Part shown: piece after piece, positions 25,769-35,344 of the stretch
Layout: each line of letters opens with the position of its first letter
Position numbering within the stretch: position 1 is the first letter of the stretch
Assembly: GCF_017114995.1 (NCBI RefSeq)
Contig: NZ_JABXKL010000032.1
Location: 186,001 to 250,000 of the forward strand
Direction of reading: 5' to 3'
DNA from: Nostoc sp. NMS9
GTDB taxonomy: Bacteria; Cyanobacteriota; Cyanobacteriia; Cyanobacteriales; Nostocaceae
DNA length: 64,000 nucleotides
Notes under the pieces: generated by a model
What the model was told of the DNA's origin: nothing
Databases searched by the model: none
Seen by the model: the letters and a program-made list of their open reading frames with translations, nothing else
Made by a program: the position numbers and the translations under genes

Positions 25769-28659
25769 TCGGGTCTTAAATCGTTAGATAATTCCACAAT
25801 ACCCCTAGACCCATCAATCCTGACTCGTTGACCATCTTGCAGCAGCCATGTAGCACCACGAACATCCATTACTGCGGGAATTCCATACTCCCGAGCAACG
25901 ATCGCACCGTGAGAAAGCCTTCCTCCAGCTTCGGCAATTAATCCTCCAGCCCTTAATAACAAAGGGGCCCAGCCGGAATCTGTGTAAGGCACTACCAGAA
26001 TCGTATCTCGATCGATATCTGGAATGTCTTGTAAATTTCGCAACACTTTCACTCTACCTTCGGCTTGCCCATGACTGGCTCCAATACCTTGTAAAATTTG
26101 GTCAGAGTAGAGTTCAGAGGGAGCTAACGGGTGAGGAGGTGTATGGCCGTAGACTAAAAGAGGTATTTGAATAATTTCGCTATCTTGCAGAAATTGCGAT
26201 CGCCTAAATTCCACTAACTCATCTAACTGCTCTATGAAGCTGGAATCTTCATCCACAATTAGACGCCGCACTTCATCAAAGTTGAGAAAAAAGATATCGC
26301 CTGTTTTTCTGAGTAAACCAGACTTTAACCAAATCTTCTCTAAAGCCACAAAACTCCAACGTAATTCAGCTAAAAGCCGGGAATAAACTTCGGTGACTCG
26401 TCCTTTGATATCTACACGCCGTTGCACAAAAGAGCGTTTGCGCTTACCAGCAAAGATACTATTAATTGCGTCTTTAGCACCTGCTTGTGGTTCGTTCCCC
26501 TGCATTAGCTGCACAAACATCTGCTGAATCATCTGGGGATTTTCCCGCCAAGTGGGAACGGAGATATCGGTTCCTACTTCACTTAAGTAGCCGTAATCCT
26601 GAAGCAATTCGTTAAATTCTTGGAGGATCTTCTCTCCTTCGGGGGTTTGCTTTAATTGTTCAAAAACTTGCTGTGGCTCAAACTCAACCAATACCTGCTT
26701 GGCATCTGTAGCGATCGCACTGAGCGATCGCAATGCCGCTACCTCTGGAGTGACGCTATGATCGATTTGCCCATCCTTTACCCGAAAAATCGCCTGTCTC
26801 AGGGCAGCACTCAAGGGAGCTAAAATGCTGTAATACGTCCCATGACGCAGCAACTCCAGAATAAAATCAATTCTTGTCAACAGCTTCGGTGCTTCCAAGT
26901 TATCTATATCTTCCTGCGCCAACTGCGACAACCCAGGAATGAACCGTTTGTGATAATCTTCCTTGAAGTCCTTTTCTAAACTTAATTCCCGCTTTAGCAA
27001 CTTCCCTAGTCCTGGCAAATTTTCCCAAGTTGACTGCAAGGAGGGTTTGCTTAATTTAGCTCCTCTAGTTAAAAATTCCAGACTTTCTGGCGGCAGTCCC
27101 ATACGGATAAAAATATCTCCTAAGAGGGACGCATTAAAGTAGGCTCTGGAATAGTGCAGAGTTGCCGTTTTGGCGAAATCTAACCCCAAAGCGCGATCGC
27201 CTAAAACTAAAGTAAAAAATTCTCCCCAAACTCCACAAGTTAAGGGACGATTGATTGACCATGTTAAGGGGTGAATTACTCCGGGAATCACTTCAGCAGC
27301 GATTTTACGTGTCCACATGGGCAACAGAGTGGTGATCGGTCGAGATTGCAACACCCAAAGCGTTTGCCCATCGTAACTCCACTCGATATCTTGAGGAGTG
27401 CCATGATAACGTTTTTCAAGTCGATAAGCTAAGTATGCAACTTGCTTAATTAATGATTGTGGTACCCGTCCTTGACCCTCTAATTGTACAGAGTAAGAAT
27501 TTTCTGTTTCAACGACAAAAGCGCGATATTGTTCTGGTGTGACTTTTCCCGAAACGACTTGCGTCGGGCTGCCTGGAAGGGCTTCAATAATGATCGCATC
27601 GCCTTGCTGGGTAATGGGATCGCGGCTGAAAGCGACGCCAGAATATACACTCTGGACTTGTTGTTGAATCAAAACAGCCATTGCTGTATCATTTAAGCCG
27701 CGATCGCGCCGATATTGGATAGCAGATGGATGATTGTAGGAAGCTTGAACTTGAGCGATCGCTGACTGTAATGCCTCTGGACTAGTAACATTTACAACTG
27801 TTTCATACTGTCCAGCAGCAGAAGCGTGTTCTGAGTCTTCTCCAATAGCGGAGGAACGCACCACCAAGGGAGATAATTCTGATGGCTGGAGAAATTCTGT
27901 TAACCCTTCTGGATTGTCGATAGGTGCTAGTACCCATCCCTTCGGGACTGGATAGCCCCAGCGCTTAATTTGAGATAATGTTGCCGCCTTTTCACCGACT
28001 ATGGCAGCATTCAACTCTTCATCTAGAGAAACCATTGTGCGATCGCCGCGTAAAAATTCCAACATCGCTTGCGATTCTGTTTGTGCCTCTTGGGCTGGCA
28101 GTTTCATATCATCAGGAATTTTGGTGTAAATCCAACCCATTAAACCAGCTAAGGCCACAGCAGCAAATATTCTGGGAATATCGCTCAGGTGCAGAAGTGC
28201 CACAAACAAAGGAAAAAGCAGCAAAACCCCAAATTTGACTACCTTTCTTGATTGCAGAATTGTAAAAGTAATACCTGCAAAGAAAGATACAAATATCGCT
28301 ACCAGGGGATCGTGTACGACAAATCCCCAGACAACATTTGTCGTACCTGCTCCTCTGCCTATCCAGTATCTACCGATTACCAGAGCGATCAGGGCAACCA
28401 ATTCCCAAAACGATCCATCTGGGAAGAAAATGCGGGTGAGTAAGACTGCCGCAATTCCTTTAAAAGCTTCTGACAAGACTGCCAGAATTCCAACAATTTT
28501 ACCGCCATGATAAAAGGCAGCTGATACACTAATGTTTCCTGTACCAACTTGTGATAACTGCTTCCGCTTCAGGGCGTAAGTTATCCATGCAATCAGGGGT
28601 AATCCGCCCAAAAGGGGGCAGATAATTAAAATAACGAAAACACCCCAAGGTTCAAACAT
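25765..28659 (-). CDS. PlsY-like membrane domain fused to PEP-synthase/rifampin-phosphotransferase-like enzyme
   Basis: 964 aa. Residues about 5-180 are a multi-helix membrane domain with GTGNISVSAAFYHGGK, resembling motif 1 of glycerol-3-phosphate acyltransferase PlsY. Residues about 210-450 are a PEP-synthase type ATP-grasp domain (VGEKAATLSQIKRWG, VRSSAIGEDSE, QSVYSGVAFSRDP, LWVLQSRPI). A long middle region follows, then a swivelling phosphohistidine domain with His917 in GGRLSHGAIVAREYGIP. The TIM-barrel that binds PEP/pyruvate is absent, so the layout matches rifampin-phosphotransferase-like enzymes, which move phosphate from ATP to a small molecule. The acceptor and the purpose of the membrane domain are unknown. 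A cupin gene overlaps the 3' end. Confidence 0.85.
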   Translation of the reverse strand: MFEPWGVFVILIICPLLGGLPLIAWITYALKRKQLSQVGTGNISVSAAFYHGGKIVGILAVLSEAFKGIAAVLLTRIFFPDGSFWELVALIALVIGRYWIGRGAGTTNVVWGFVVHDPLVAIFVSFFAGITFTILQSRKVVKFGVLLLFPLFVALLHLSDIPRIFAAVALAGLMGWIYTKIPDDMKLPAQEAQTESQAMLEFLRGDRTMVSLDEELNAAIVGEKAATLSQIKRWGYPVPKGWVLAPIDNPEGLTEFLQPSELSPLVVRSSAIGEDSEHASAAGQYETVVNVTSPEALQSAIAQVQASYNHPSAIQYRRDRGLNDTAMAVLIQQQVQSVYSGVAFSRDPITQQGDAIIIEALPGSPTQVVSGKVTPEQYRAFVVETENSYSVQLEGQGRVPQSLIKQVAYLAYRLEKRYHGTPQDIEWSYDGQTLWVLQSRPITTLLPMWTRKIAAEVIPGVIHPLTWSINRPLTCGVWGEFFTLVLGDRALGLDFAKTATLHYSRAYFNASLLGDIFIRMGLPPESLEFLTRGAKLSKPSLQSTWENLPGLGKLLKRELSLEKDFKEDYHKRFIPGLSQLAQEDIDNLEAPKLLTRIDFILELLRHGTYYSILAPLSAALRQAIFRVKDGQIDHSVTPEVAALRSLSAIATDAKQVLVEFEPQQVFEQLKQTPEGEKILQEFNELLQDYGYLSEVGTDISVPTWRENPQMIQQMFVQLMQGNEPQAGAKDAINSIFAGKRKRSFVQRRVDIKGRVTEVYSRLLAELRWSFVALEKIWLKSGLLRKTGDIFFLNFDEVRRLIVDEDSSFIEQLDELVEFRRSQFLQDSEIIQIPLLVYGHTPPHPLAPSELYSDQILQGIGASHGQAEGRVKVLRNLQDIPDIDRDTILVVPYTDSGWAPLLLRAGGLIAEAGGRLSHGAIVAREYGIPAVMDVRGATWLLQDGQRVRIDGSRGIVELSNDLRPE

Positions 28660-29018
<359 letters not shown>

Positions 29019-29234
29019 TTAGTTTAGCGCATAGGCAGCTTGTAGCGCCCAGATGACGAGAGCAGCGATCGATCCCAGAAGCAACACGGTAGAGATAGTG
29101 ACTACTTTTGGGGAATCTGCTCCCTTAAATTTCATAATTCCGCGATTTAAGTCGGACACAGCTTTGTAATCCTCTGTTGTTGGAGCATGAAATATTTGTC
29201 CGTTTTGATTGTAGTCCTTCTCTTTGCGGATGAT
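29019..29234 (-). CDS. Single-pass small membrane protein lacking a standard start codon
   Basis: About 71 codons. The translation RKEKDYNQNGQIFHAPTTEDY, then AVSDLNRGIMKFKGADSPK and a single hydrophobic helix (VVTISTVLLLGSIAALVIWALQAAYALN, shown here as the last 28 residues) has the look of a conserved thylakoid or photosystem-associated small protein. In frame there is no ATG, GTG or TTG between the upstream stop (TAA near 29246) and the conserved start; the first codons are ATC ATC CGC. Either an ATC start is used or the start was lost and the gene is dying. I could not name the family with certainty. Confidence 0.55.
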   Translation of the reverse strand: MIRKEKDYNQNGQIFHAPTTEDYKAVSDLNRGIMKFKGADSPKVVTISTVLLLGSIAALVIWALQAAYALN

Positions 29235-29393
29235 GTTAAATTCACTTTAAAAATTTAGGAGCAGGAAGAAGCAGGGAGCAGGGGGCAAGGGGGACAAGGG
29301 AACAATGAAAATAACCTTGCCCAATGCCCAATCCCCAATGCCCAATCCCCCAGTATCATTGAAAAGCAACTCAGTATAAGAGGGTGTGAGTAG

Positions 29394-30359
29394 GTGAAAA
29401 TAGCACTGAGCGTAATTTTGGCGGTGGTTGTGGGATTGTTTGTGGTAATCGAGATCGGACTGCGATCGCTGTTTGGTTTTGGTAATCCTCTAATTTATAT
29501 TGGCGATGAGCAGATTGGTTATTTGTTGGCTCCGAACCAACGTACCCGTCGTTTTGGTAATCGCATTGAAATTAATGAATATTCTATGCGAGGTAGTCCG
29601 ATAAAAAAGCTACCTGCACCTACTGGGCTGCGAATTCTCCTCTTAGGTGATTCTATTGCTAATGGTGGCTGGTGGACAGATCAGACTAATACAATATCTA
29701 GTTTGATGATGCGTTCTCTACCATCATCCACTAATAGTAATTATTCTGAAGTAGAAGTGCTAAATGCTTCAGCTAACTCTTGGGGGCCAAGGAATGAATT
29801 AGCTTATTTAGAGAAATTTGGCACTTTTAACGCGCAAGCAGTGGTGTTATTAATTAATACCGATGATTTGTTTGCAACTCCTCCTACTTCTTTACCAGTA
29901 GGACGCGATCGCAATTATCCCGATCGTAAACCTCCTCTGGCATTAGTGGAAGTGTGGCAGCGTTATATCGTCAAGCAAAAGCCAATTCCTGAACTACAAG
30001 CTGTACAAAATGAACCAGGCGATCGCGTGGGGATTAATTTGGAGGCGATCGCTAAAATTCAAGCCTTGACTCGCCAAACCAACAGCAAATTTCTGCTTGT
30101 GATGACTCCCTTACTACGAGAAATTGGTGAACCAGGCCCCCGCGATTACGAAATCAAAGCACGTCAGCGCTTGAGCGATTTTACCAAAGCACAGCAAATT
30201 AACTATATAGACTTTTTACCGAGCTTCAATTCAACTACCAACCCCCAAGGTTTGTTTCACGATCACATTCACCTCAACTTGCAAGGTAATAAATTTGTCA
30301 GTGAAGTTATGGAGCGATCGCTTTTGGAAATACTGGGAGAGGCCTCACTTCATAACTAA
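29394..30359 (+). CDS. SGNH/GDSL-type hydrolase, membrane-anchored
   Basis: 321 aa from a GTG. An N-terminal hydrophobic anchor (about residues 3-24) precedes an SGNH-hydrolase domain: block I LLLGDSIANGG with nucleophile Ser, an Asn block NASANSWGP, and the C-terminal Asp-x-x-His as FHDHIHLNLQGN. Such extracytoplasmic SGNH proteins deacetylate or esterify polysaccharides and lipids in cyanobacterial envelopes. The domain is complete. A G/A-rich repeat and GCCCAATCCCC strings lie upstream, and it faces the convergent acyltransferase gene 10 bp away. Confidence 0.88.
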   Translation: MKIALSVILAVVVGLFVVIEIGLRSLFGFGNPLIYIGDEQIGYLLAPNQRTRRFGNRIEINEYSMRGSPIKKLPAPTGLRILLLGDSIANGGWWTDQTNTISSLMMRSLPSSTNSNYSEVEVLNASANSWGPRNELAYLEKFGTFNAQAVVLLINTDDLFATPPTSLPVGRDRNYPDRKPPLALVEVWQRYIVKQKPIPELQAVQNEPGDRVGINLEAIAKIQALTRQTNSKFLLVMTPLLREIGEPGPRDYEIKARQRLSDFTKAQQINYIDFLPSFNSTTNPQGLFHDHIHLNLQGNKFVSEVMERSLLEILGEASLHN

Positions 30360-30369
30360 TATTCATGCT

Positions 30370-31323
30370 TTAGCTAGATTTCTGAGTATCTCTAACCAAA
30401 TTATTTAACTCTTCCTGCATTTGACTTTGAACTATTTCATAACAAGCATTCACATAATTACGATCTCTAGCTGCATCTTGACCGTATCTTTCAAAAATAA
30501 TTGGATGACAGATACGAGTGTGAATTTGCACAGGTAAAGGAATATTTGGCAGAGGGCCAATAGACAAGCCCCAAGGCAAACCTAAGTAAATTGGGAAAAC
30601 ACCAGGGTCTATTTGATATAACCACGGCAATCCCCACTGATGCAATTGTTTGACGAAATCATAGCAATCACATAAGACTATTAAGCTATCATGAGCGCCT
30701 ACTGAGATTACAGGAATAATCGGAACTTCTTGTTTTAAAGCCAGCTTGACAAAGCCCTGATGACCAGCAAAATGAATTTTATGGCGTTGGCTATGAGGAC
30801 GAAACATATCATATTGTCCTCCAGGATATACCAGAACGCTAGCACCTCGATCGAAAGCCGCACTAGCCATTTTGGGATGTGCAACAATTGCTCCGAATTT
30901 CTGGGCTAATCCTGCTATTTCTGGACTCACTTTCCAAGCAAAAGGGTGCATTAGACCATACACTAAACGCTCGGTTCCAAATCTCGAAAACCAATCGTAC
31001 ATCATCATTATTAAATCTGGAGAAGCCATTCCTCCATTATGAGAGCCAACCAGTAGTACTTTCCCTTTTGTTGGTATGTGATGCCATCCATCAGTTTTTA
31101 CTTGAAAGTAATAACGGTAAAACCATTCCCATACAGGCATTAGTAATTCAATAAACTGAGCATCTCGCTGTGTTAATGAATGATGAATATTTTTCGAGAA
31201 TTCTGATGTTAAGCAATTGCCAGCGCTGACAGAAATTTTATCTACCTGTTTTGGAAATTCCATAATTAGTCGCCCATCTTCCATCACTCTTGCAAGTATC
31301 TCTGCAACTGCTCTAAATTTCAA
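30370..31323 (-). CDS. Lysophospholipid acyltransferase family protein (PlsC/DGAT-like)
   Basis: 317 aa. The acyltransferase motif I is SHNGGMASPD (H(N)x4-6D form), followed by the substrate-binding YPGGQYDMFRP, and VPIIPVISVGAHDS; the pattern is nearer to the eukaryote-like diacylglycerol-acyltransferase branch (PGGxxD) than to classical PlsC. It probably moves acyl groups from acyl-ACP or acyl-CoA to a lysolipid, diacylglycerol or phytol. The TTG at 31323 gives the long form; ATG at 31284 is possible. The methyltransferase gene upstream ends 16 bp away on the same strand, so they may share a transcript. Confidence 0.83.
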   Translation of the reverse strand: MKFRAVAEILARVMEDGRLIMEFPKQVDKISVSAGNCLTSEFSKNIHHSLTQRDAQFIELLMPVWEWFYRYYFQVKTDGWHHIPTKGKVLLVGSHNGGMASPDLIMMMYDWFSRFGTERLVYGLMHPFAWKVSPEIAGLAQKFGAIVAHPKMASAAFDRGASVLVYPGGQYDMFRPHSQRHKIHFAGHQGFVKLALKQEVPIIPVISVGAHDSLIVLCDCYDFVKQLHQWGLPWLYQIDPGVFPIYLGLPWGLSIGPLPNIPLPVQIHTRICHPIIFERYGQDAARDRNYVNACYEIVQSQMQEELNNLVRDTQKSS

Positions 31324-31339
31324 TGCCCCAAAATTTTCT

Positions 31340-31963
31340 TCACTTTCTCAACAAGATTGATACTAGTCTTGGTGGTTTATTTTTATCTTGTTCGTGCCAC
31401 CACTCTTGGAAGTCTTCAAGTAGGAAGCCATGAACTTTAGCTGTGTTAAAAAAGTCTGATAAATGATGCACAAATGCAGGAATTTTAATAAACTCTTGCT
31501 GTCTTTGAAAATTAGCTTTTGTTCCTTGATATTGCTTAAATGGATGAAGCTCACAGATGAAAAAGTATCCTCCTTTGACTAATACACGAAATGCTTCTGA
31601 AAATATCAAGCTGAGGTCTTCGATATGTTCTAGAACAAGATTACAAGTGACCAAATCGGCAGATTCATTGCGACAAGTCCATTGCTTGGTAATGTCTTCT
31701 GTAATAAACACCACATTAGCAGACCTCACTTTCTCTTTCGCCTTTTCGATCATCTGTGCTGAAAAATCGATCGCACAAACTTTCAGAGCAATTTGTGAAA
31801 GCAAAAGCGTATTTTTACCTGTGCCACAGCCAATTTCCACGACTGATTTACACCTCAAACCCATCAAGGTTTCTCTGGTGACGGTTTGATCGAGATCGCG
31901 CGTCAGATTTTCGTCAGCATCGTATGTGGCTGACCAATTATCGTATGCTGCTTGAATACTCAT
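31340..31963 (-). CDS. Class I SAM-dependent methyltransferase
   Basis: 207 aa. Begins AAYDNWSATYDADEN, typical of small-molecule methyltransferases of the UbiE/BioC type, with SAM motif I VVEIGCGTGKNT, motif II DFSAQM, and post-I LVTCNLVLEHI. The last third shows the lid strand and a basic end. Methyl acceptor unknown. It precedes the acyltransferase gene by 16 bp, which suggests a lipid or quinone context, an inference only. Confidence 0.9.
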   Translation of the reverse strand: MSIQAAYDNWSATYDADENLTRDLDQTVTRETLMGLRCKSVVEIGCGTGKNTLLLSQIALKVCAIDFSAQMIEKAKEKVRSANVVFITEDITKQWTCRNESADLVTCNLVLEHIEDLSLIFSEAFRVLVKGGYFFICELHPFKQYQGTKANFQRQQEFIKIPAFVHHLSDFFNTAKVHGFLLEDFQEWWHEQDKNKPPRLVSILLRK

Positions 31964-32012
31964 ATAGCTTCATTTTGCCAAGCAAAGGGTATCAGTACGT
32001 ATTCATCATTCC

Positions 32013-32507
32013 TTATTTCACCGTGCGATCGCAGAGTGCGAGCGTGAGTGCTGCCGCAAATGCTGCTATTGTCCGAACATGGTTCCAGAACGTCCAATTA
32101 GTCAGGTATTTAGCCCATAGGTTCGCGCCTTCAGTGCTATCGGGTTTGGCGATCGCTAAGGCATCATTCAGCGGCACATTGAACGCGATCGTCACTAGAA
32201 CGGTGCCAATGAGATACAGGAGGCTACCGACAAGCAAGTAGGCAGCGCCAGGTTGATCCCACTTTAACACCGAGGAAACCGCTAGAAAAATGCAAGCCAA
32301 AGCCGTTCCGAAGAGTGCGACCATGAACAACGGATTGATCGCAGTGATATTAATGGATTGCATGGCGATAATGCCCTCCTTTGGCTGGAGTCGTGCAAGA
32401 GCATTCATCACGAAAGTTGAGAAGGCAAAGAAGACGCCAGCCACCAGCCCGCAGCCTAGTGCTGTAAAAAGCGTCAAAGGGAAGCGCAAATTGTCAATAA
32501 TTACCAT
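32013..32507 (-). CDS. DUF1772 (anthrone oxygenase family) membrane protein
   Basis: 164 aa, four hydrophobic segments. AGGAGG lies six bases before the ATG. Family features: FSTFVMNALARL after the first helix, NINPLFM-like segment (ITAINPLFMVALFG), and a C-terminal NVPLNDAL plus WAKYLTNWTFWNHVRT. DUF1772 includes fungal anthrone oxygenases that act in polyketide pathways, but most bacterial members are uncharacterised. Alone on its transcript. Confidence 0.85.
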   Translation of the reverse strand: MVIIDNLRFPLTLFTALGCGLVAGVFFAFSTFVMNALARLQPKEGIIAMQSINITAINPLFMVALFGTALACIFLAVSSVLKWDQPGAAYLLVGSLLYLIGTVLVTIAFNVPLNDALAIAKPDSTEGANLWAKYLTNWTFWNHVRTIAAFAAALTLALCDRTVK

Positions 32508-32544
32508 AAAGCCTCCTGTTAATTACTACGCAACGCCTTATTCG

Positions 32545-32650
32545 CAGATTGTGTTATGTCACAATACAGTTCAGTTAAGGGTTATTGCTGTAGATGATTG
32601 GTCTTTCAAGACGCGATAAATCACGTCTCTACATCTGGGTTTTGGGCTTA
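32545..32650. repeat. Dispersed repeat, copy B (about 105 bp)
   Basis: Second full copy of the repeat at 24690-24793 in the same orientation, with the hairpin core agacgcgataaatcacgtctct. The rest of the 32508-32801 gap shows no gene. Confidence 0.75.
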
Positions 32651-32801
32651 TTTGATTGGACATGATATTATTTTATTTGCTATTGCTCCCACAACCACTC
32701 TTGCTACTTTGTTGCGACGCAAGCAGTTTGTTTTACAAGCGATCGCACTGCTTGCGACAATGTATTTACAACCTTTTGACACCTACGATCCACAGACTAC
32801 A

Positions 32802-34478
32802 TTACTGGAAATCTGAAACAAATATCTTAGCTGTATAGCTTGGTAAGTCAGTGACTAAACCATCCTCTCCAGATTTCACTTCTTGATTACTAACCCAATC
32901 TCGCCAATACTCAGCAGTTGGGAAGCCTGAAATTTTATATTGATTTAGATTTTGGTCGGAAAAATTTGCCACGACGACGACATGAGAATTCTGCTCATCC
33001 CAACGGGTGTAAGCCAGCACTTTCTCAGCTGCATTTTCGTAGAAAAACTTAATATTGTCACTTTGCAAAGCTGGAGTTTGCTGGCGTAGAGCAATCAGCT
33101 TTTGATAATACTCAAATAAATCATGATTCTGGTCGCTTGACAATAAAGACCAATTAATCTTGCGCGGCTTAGTCACATCTTCGCTTTTTTGCTGGTATTC
33201 GCCAAACTCTTCTCCCATCCACAGCATCGGTACACCCATCGCTGTCATTAACAAAGCTGCTGCTAACTTGGCTCGTTCAAATGCGGCTGCGTCAAAGATG
33301 CCGCAATTGCCTAATTCTCGTAATACACGTTCGCGATCGTGGGTTGCCAAATAATTAATTACATTGGTTGCGATCGCATAACCCTGCTGTTTGGGATCTA
33401 AAATCTCCTTGAGTTGTTCTAATTCAATTGATTTCCCACAAATATATGGAATTAGAAAGTACCGAAAACTCTCATGCCAACAAGCATCTAATGGCCCATC
33501 TGGCTGGACTACAGTATTTGTATCGGGAATGTGTTCAGCAATGTTGTAAAACTGTTTGGGTGCGGCATAATTTTTCGCTTGCTTAGTCAGCCAGTTGAGA
33601 AATTCAAAGTTAGCCAATTGCCGCACTGCATCAAAGCGAATTCCATCAATGTGATACTCCTGAATCCAAAATTTTACCACATCGCCGATGTATTCCCATG
33701 CAGGTTTAATATTTAAGTTTTTGTCGTAATTATCATAGTTAAACTCTGGTCCCCAGTAATTATCCGGGTCTTCAGGATAATGTTTGTGTTCATAGTACCA
33801 GTAATTTCGGTCAATTAGTATTAAAGGGCATTCTTCATCTGTGTGGTTATAAATTCCATCCATAAAGACGCGAATGCCTCTACCATGACACTCGTCAACT
33901 AACCGCTTTAAATCTTCTGTTGAACCGTAACTAGATTCTGTAGCAAAGAAGTGGCGAACTTTATAGCCCCAGTTATAATCACCAGGGTACTCATTAACTG
34001 GCATTAATTCAATTGCATTAATTCCCAATTCGCAAAGATAATCTAACTTAGCAATTATTCCTAGATATTTGCCTTGCTCGTTAGAGTCAACTTCATCACC
34101 AGTAAAATCAGCAACGTGCATTTCATATATGACTAATTCCCGGTTATCAGGCAACAGTATTTCATCGTGTTGCCAAATGTAAGCATCAACAATGCGTTGA
34201 CCATCTTGAATTCGTACTATGCTGTATTTTTCTATTTCATTAACATCTGTCGCTTTAGGATCAATGACATCTATCCATTCATCAAGTGCAAAATTTGGGC
34301 TTTTGGTTTGAATGCGAAATTTATATTGATAAACGCCGTCTTCCAGCTTAATTTTCGTGCGAAAATAACCATCTTCACCTTTTGACATTGGAATTTCTTT
34401 CCAATCTGAAAAAGACCCAATTAAAGCTGCTCCTTTGTTGCGAGGAGCAAATAATATAAATTCAGTTAAATTTGCCAT
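32802..34478 (-). CDS. GH13 alpha-amylase family enzyme with N-terminal glycogen-binding-like domain
   Basis: 558 aa from the ATG at 34478 (the longer GTG form adds two residues). An N-terminal CBM48/E-set domain (FILFAPRNKGAALIGSFSDW) precedes the GH13 barrel. Catalytic regions: DGIYNHT (I), GIRFDAVRQ with nucleophile Asp (II), NIAEHIP with acid Glu (III), and ATHDRER (IV). A C-terminal beta domain (VLAYTRWD...VVVVANFSD) closes the protein. It acts on alpha-glucans, likely glycogen, by hydrolysis or branching/debranching; the subfamily was not decided. Stands alone. Confidence 0.92.
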   Translation of the reverse strand: MANLTEFILFAPRNKGAALIGSFSDWKEIPMSKGEDGYFRTKIKLEDGVYQYKFRIQTKSPNFALDEWIDVIDPKATDVNEIEKYSIVRIQDGQRIVDAYIWQHDEILLPDNRELVIYEMHVADFTGDEVDSNEQGKYLGIIAKLDYLCELGINAIELMPVNEYPGDYNWGYKVRHFFATESSYGSTEDLKRLVDECHGRGIRVFMDGIYNHTDEECPLILIDRNYWYYEHKHYPEDPDNYWGPEFNYDNYDKNLNIKPAWEYIGDVVKFWIQEYHIDGIRFDAVRQLANFEFLNWLTKQAKNYAAPKQFYNIAEHIPDTNTVVQPDGPLDACWHESFRYFLIPYICGKSIELEQLKEILDPKQQGYAIATNVINYLATHDRERVLRELGNCGIFDAAAFERAKLAAALLMTAMGVPMLWMGEEFGEYQQKSEDVTKPRKINWSLLSSDQNHDLFEYYQKLIALRQQTPALQSDNIKFFYENAAEKVLAYTRWDEQNSHVVVVANFSDQNLNQYKISGFPTAEYWRDWVSNQEVKSGEDGLVTDLPSYTAKIFVSDFQ

Positions 34479-34898
34479 TTTCACACTTTTAAATTTTAGC
34501 TAGTTACAGTCACTAAAATTATTGTGTAATATAAAAGAATTTGCAGCTTCTCTCTTAAGTATTATCAATATTTTCCTAATGTGCTGGACTTCAACCAGAT
34601 ATTGCGATCATTATCATTAGTAGGTGTGCAATGACTATCTAAATCATAACTAATTATGCGGACATGATATGATAGTTTTGCTCAATGGTCTCTGGGTTTT
34701 ATTTCTCAAAACCCATTCCATGCGTTCTGGGATTAAATATTTATTTAAAGACAGTAAACGCAGTAACTTTTCCTGGCATCACATTACTCTATCTACTGGC
34801 TGATTTTAAAATACCTATCCTTAAAAGGTGGGTAGTGGGGAGTAAAGGAGCAGGGGAGAATGACGAATGACAAATGACAAATGACAAATGACAAATGA
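34479..34898. repeat. Gap ending in an AATGACA heptamer repeat
   Basis: No gene in about 380 bp. At 34860-34897 the heptanucleotide repeat AATGACA occurs about five times and ends directly at the stop codon of the cytosine deaminase gene, preceded by a GGGGAGTAAAGGAGCAGGGG string. Confidence 0.7.
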
Positions 34899-35330
34899 CT
34901 ATTTACCAATATCTTCATTCCAAAGTTCGGGGTTAGTTTCAATAAACTCACTCATCATTTGTTCGCATTCGTCAAGATTAAGATCGATAACGTCCACACC
35001 ATGAGATACCATAAATTCTTTAGCACCAGGAAAAGTTCTGGATTCTCCAGCGATGACTTTTTTAATGCCAAATTGTACCACTGCCCCAGCGCATAGGTAA
35101 CACGGCATTAAAGTTGAATAGAGTGTCGTCCCTCTATAGCTGCCAACTCTTCCAGCATTGCGGAGACAATCGATTTCGGCGTGGGTAACAGGATCGTCAT
35201 CTTGCACACGTTTATTGTGTCCTCTGCCAAGAATTTTGCCATCCTTGACGAGAACCGAACCAATAGGAATTCCACCTTCTTGTCTGCCTTGTTTTGCTTC
35301 TTGAATTGCAGCTTCCATAAACTCATCCAT
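34899..35330 (-). CDS. Cytosine/nucleoside deaminase, yeast Fcy1-like
   Basis: 143 aa. Zinc site of the cytidine-deaminase fold: His50 and catalytic Glu52 in THAEID, Cys77 and Cys80 in MPCYLC. The C-terminus (FPGAKEFMVSHGVDV...ELWNEDIGK) closely follows yeast cytosine deaminase Fcy1, including the WxEDIG end, rather than bacterial CodA or guanine deaminase. Expected reaction: cytosine to uracil plus ammonia. AAGGAG seven bases before the ATG. It diverges from the nucleoside hydrolase with 14 bp between start codons. Confidence 0.88.
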   Translation of the reverse strand: MDEFMEAAIQEAKQGRQEGGIPIGSVLVKDGKILGRGHNKRVQDDDPVTHAEIDCLRNAGRVGSYRGTTLYSTLMPCYLCAGAVVQFGIKKVIAGESRTFPGAKEFMVSHGVDVIDLNLDECEQMMSEFIETNPELWNEDIGK

Positions 35331-35344
35331 ATAATTCTCCTTTT

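Noticed and set aside
32598..32816. 72-aa plus-strand ORF
   Set aside because: Begins in dispersed repeat copy B and overlaps the end of the GH13 gene.
34685..34870. 61-aa plus-strand ORF
   Set aside because: Ends in low-complexity repeat DNA and has no recognisable motif.
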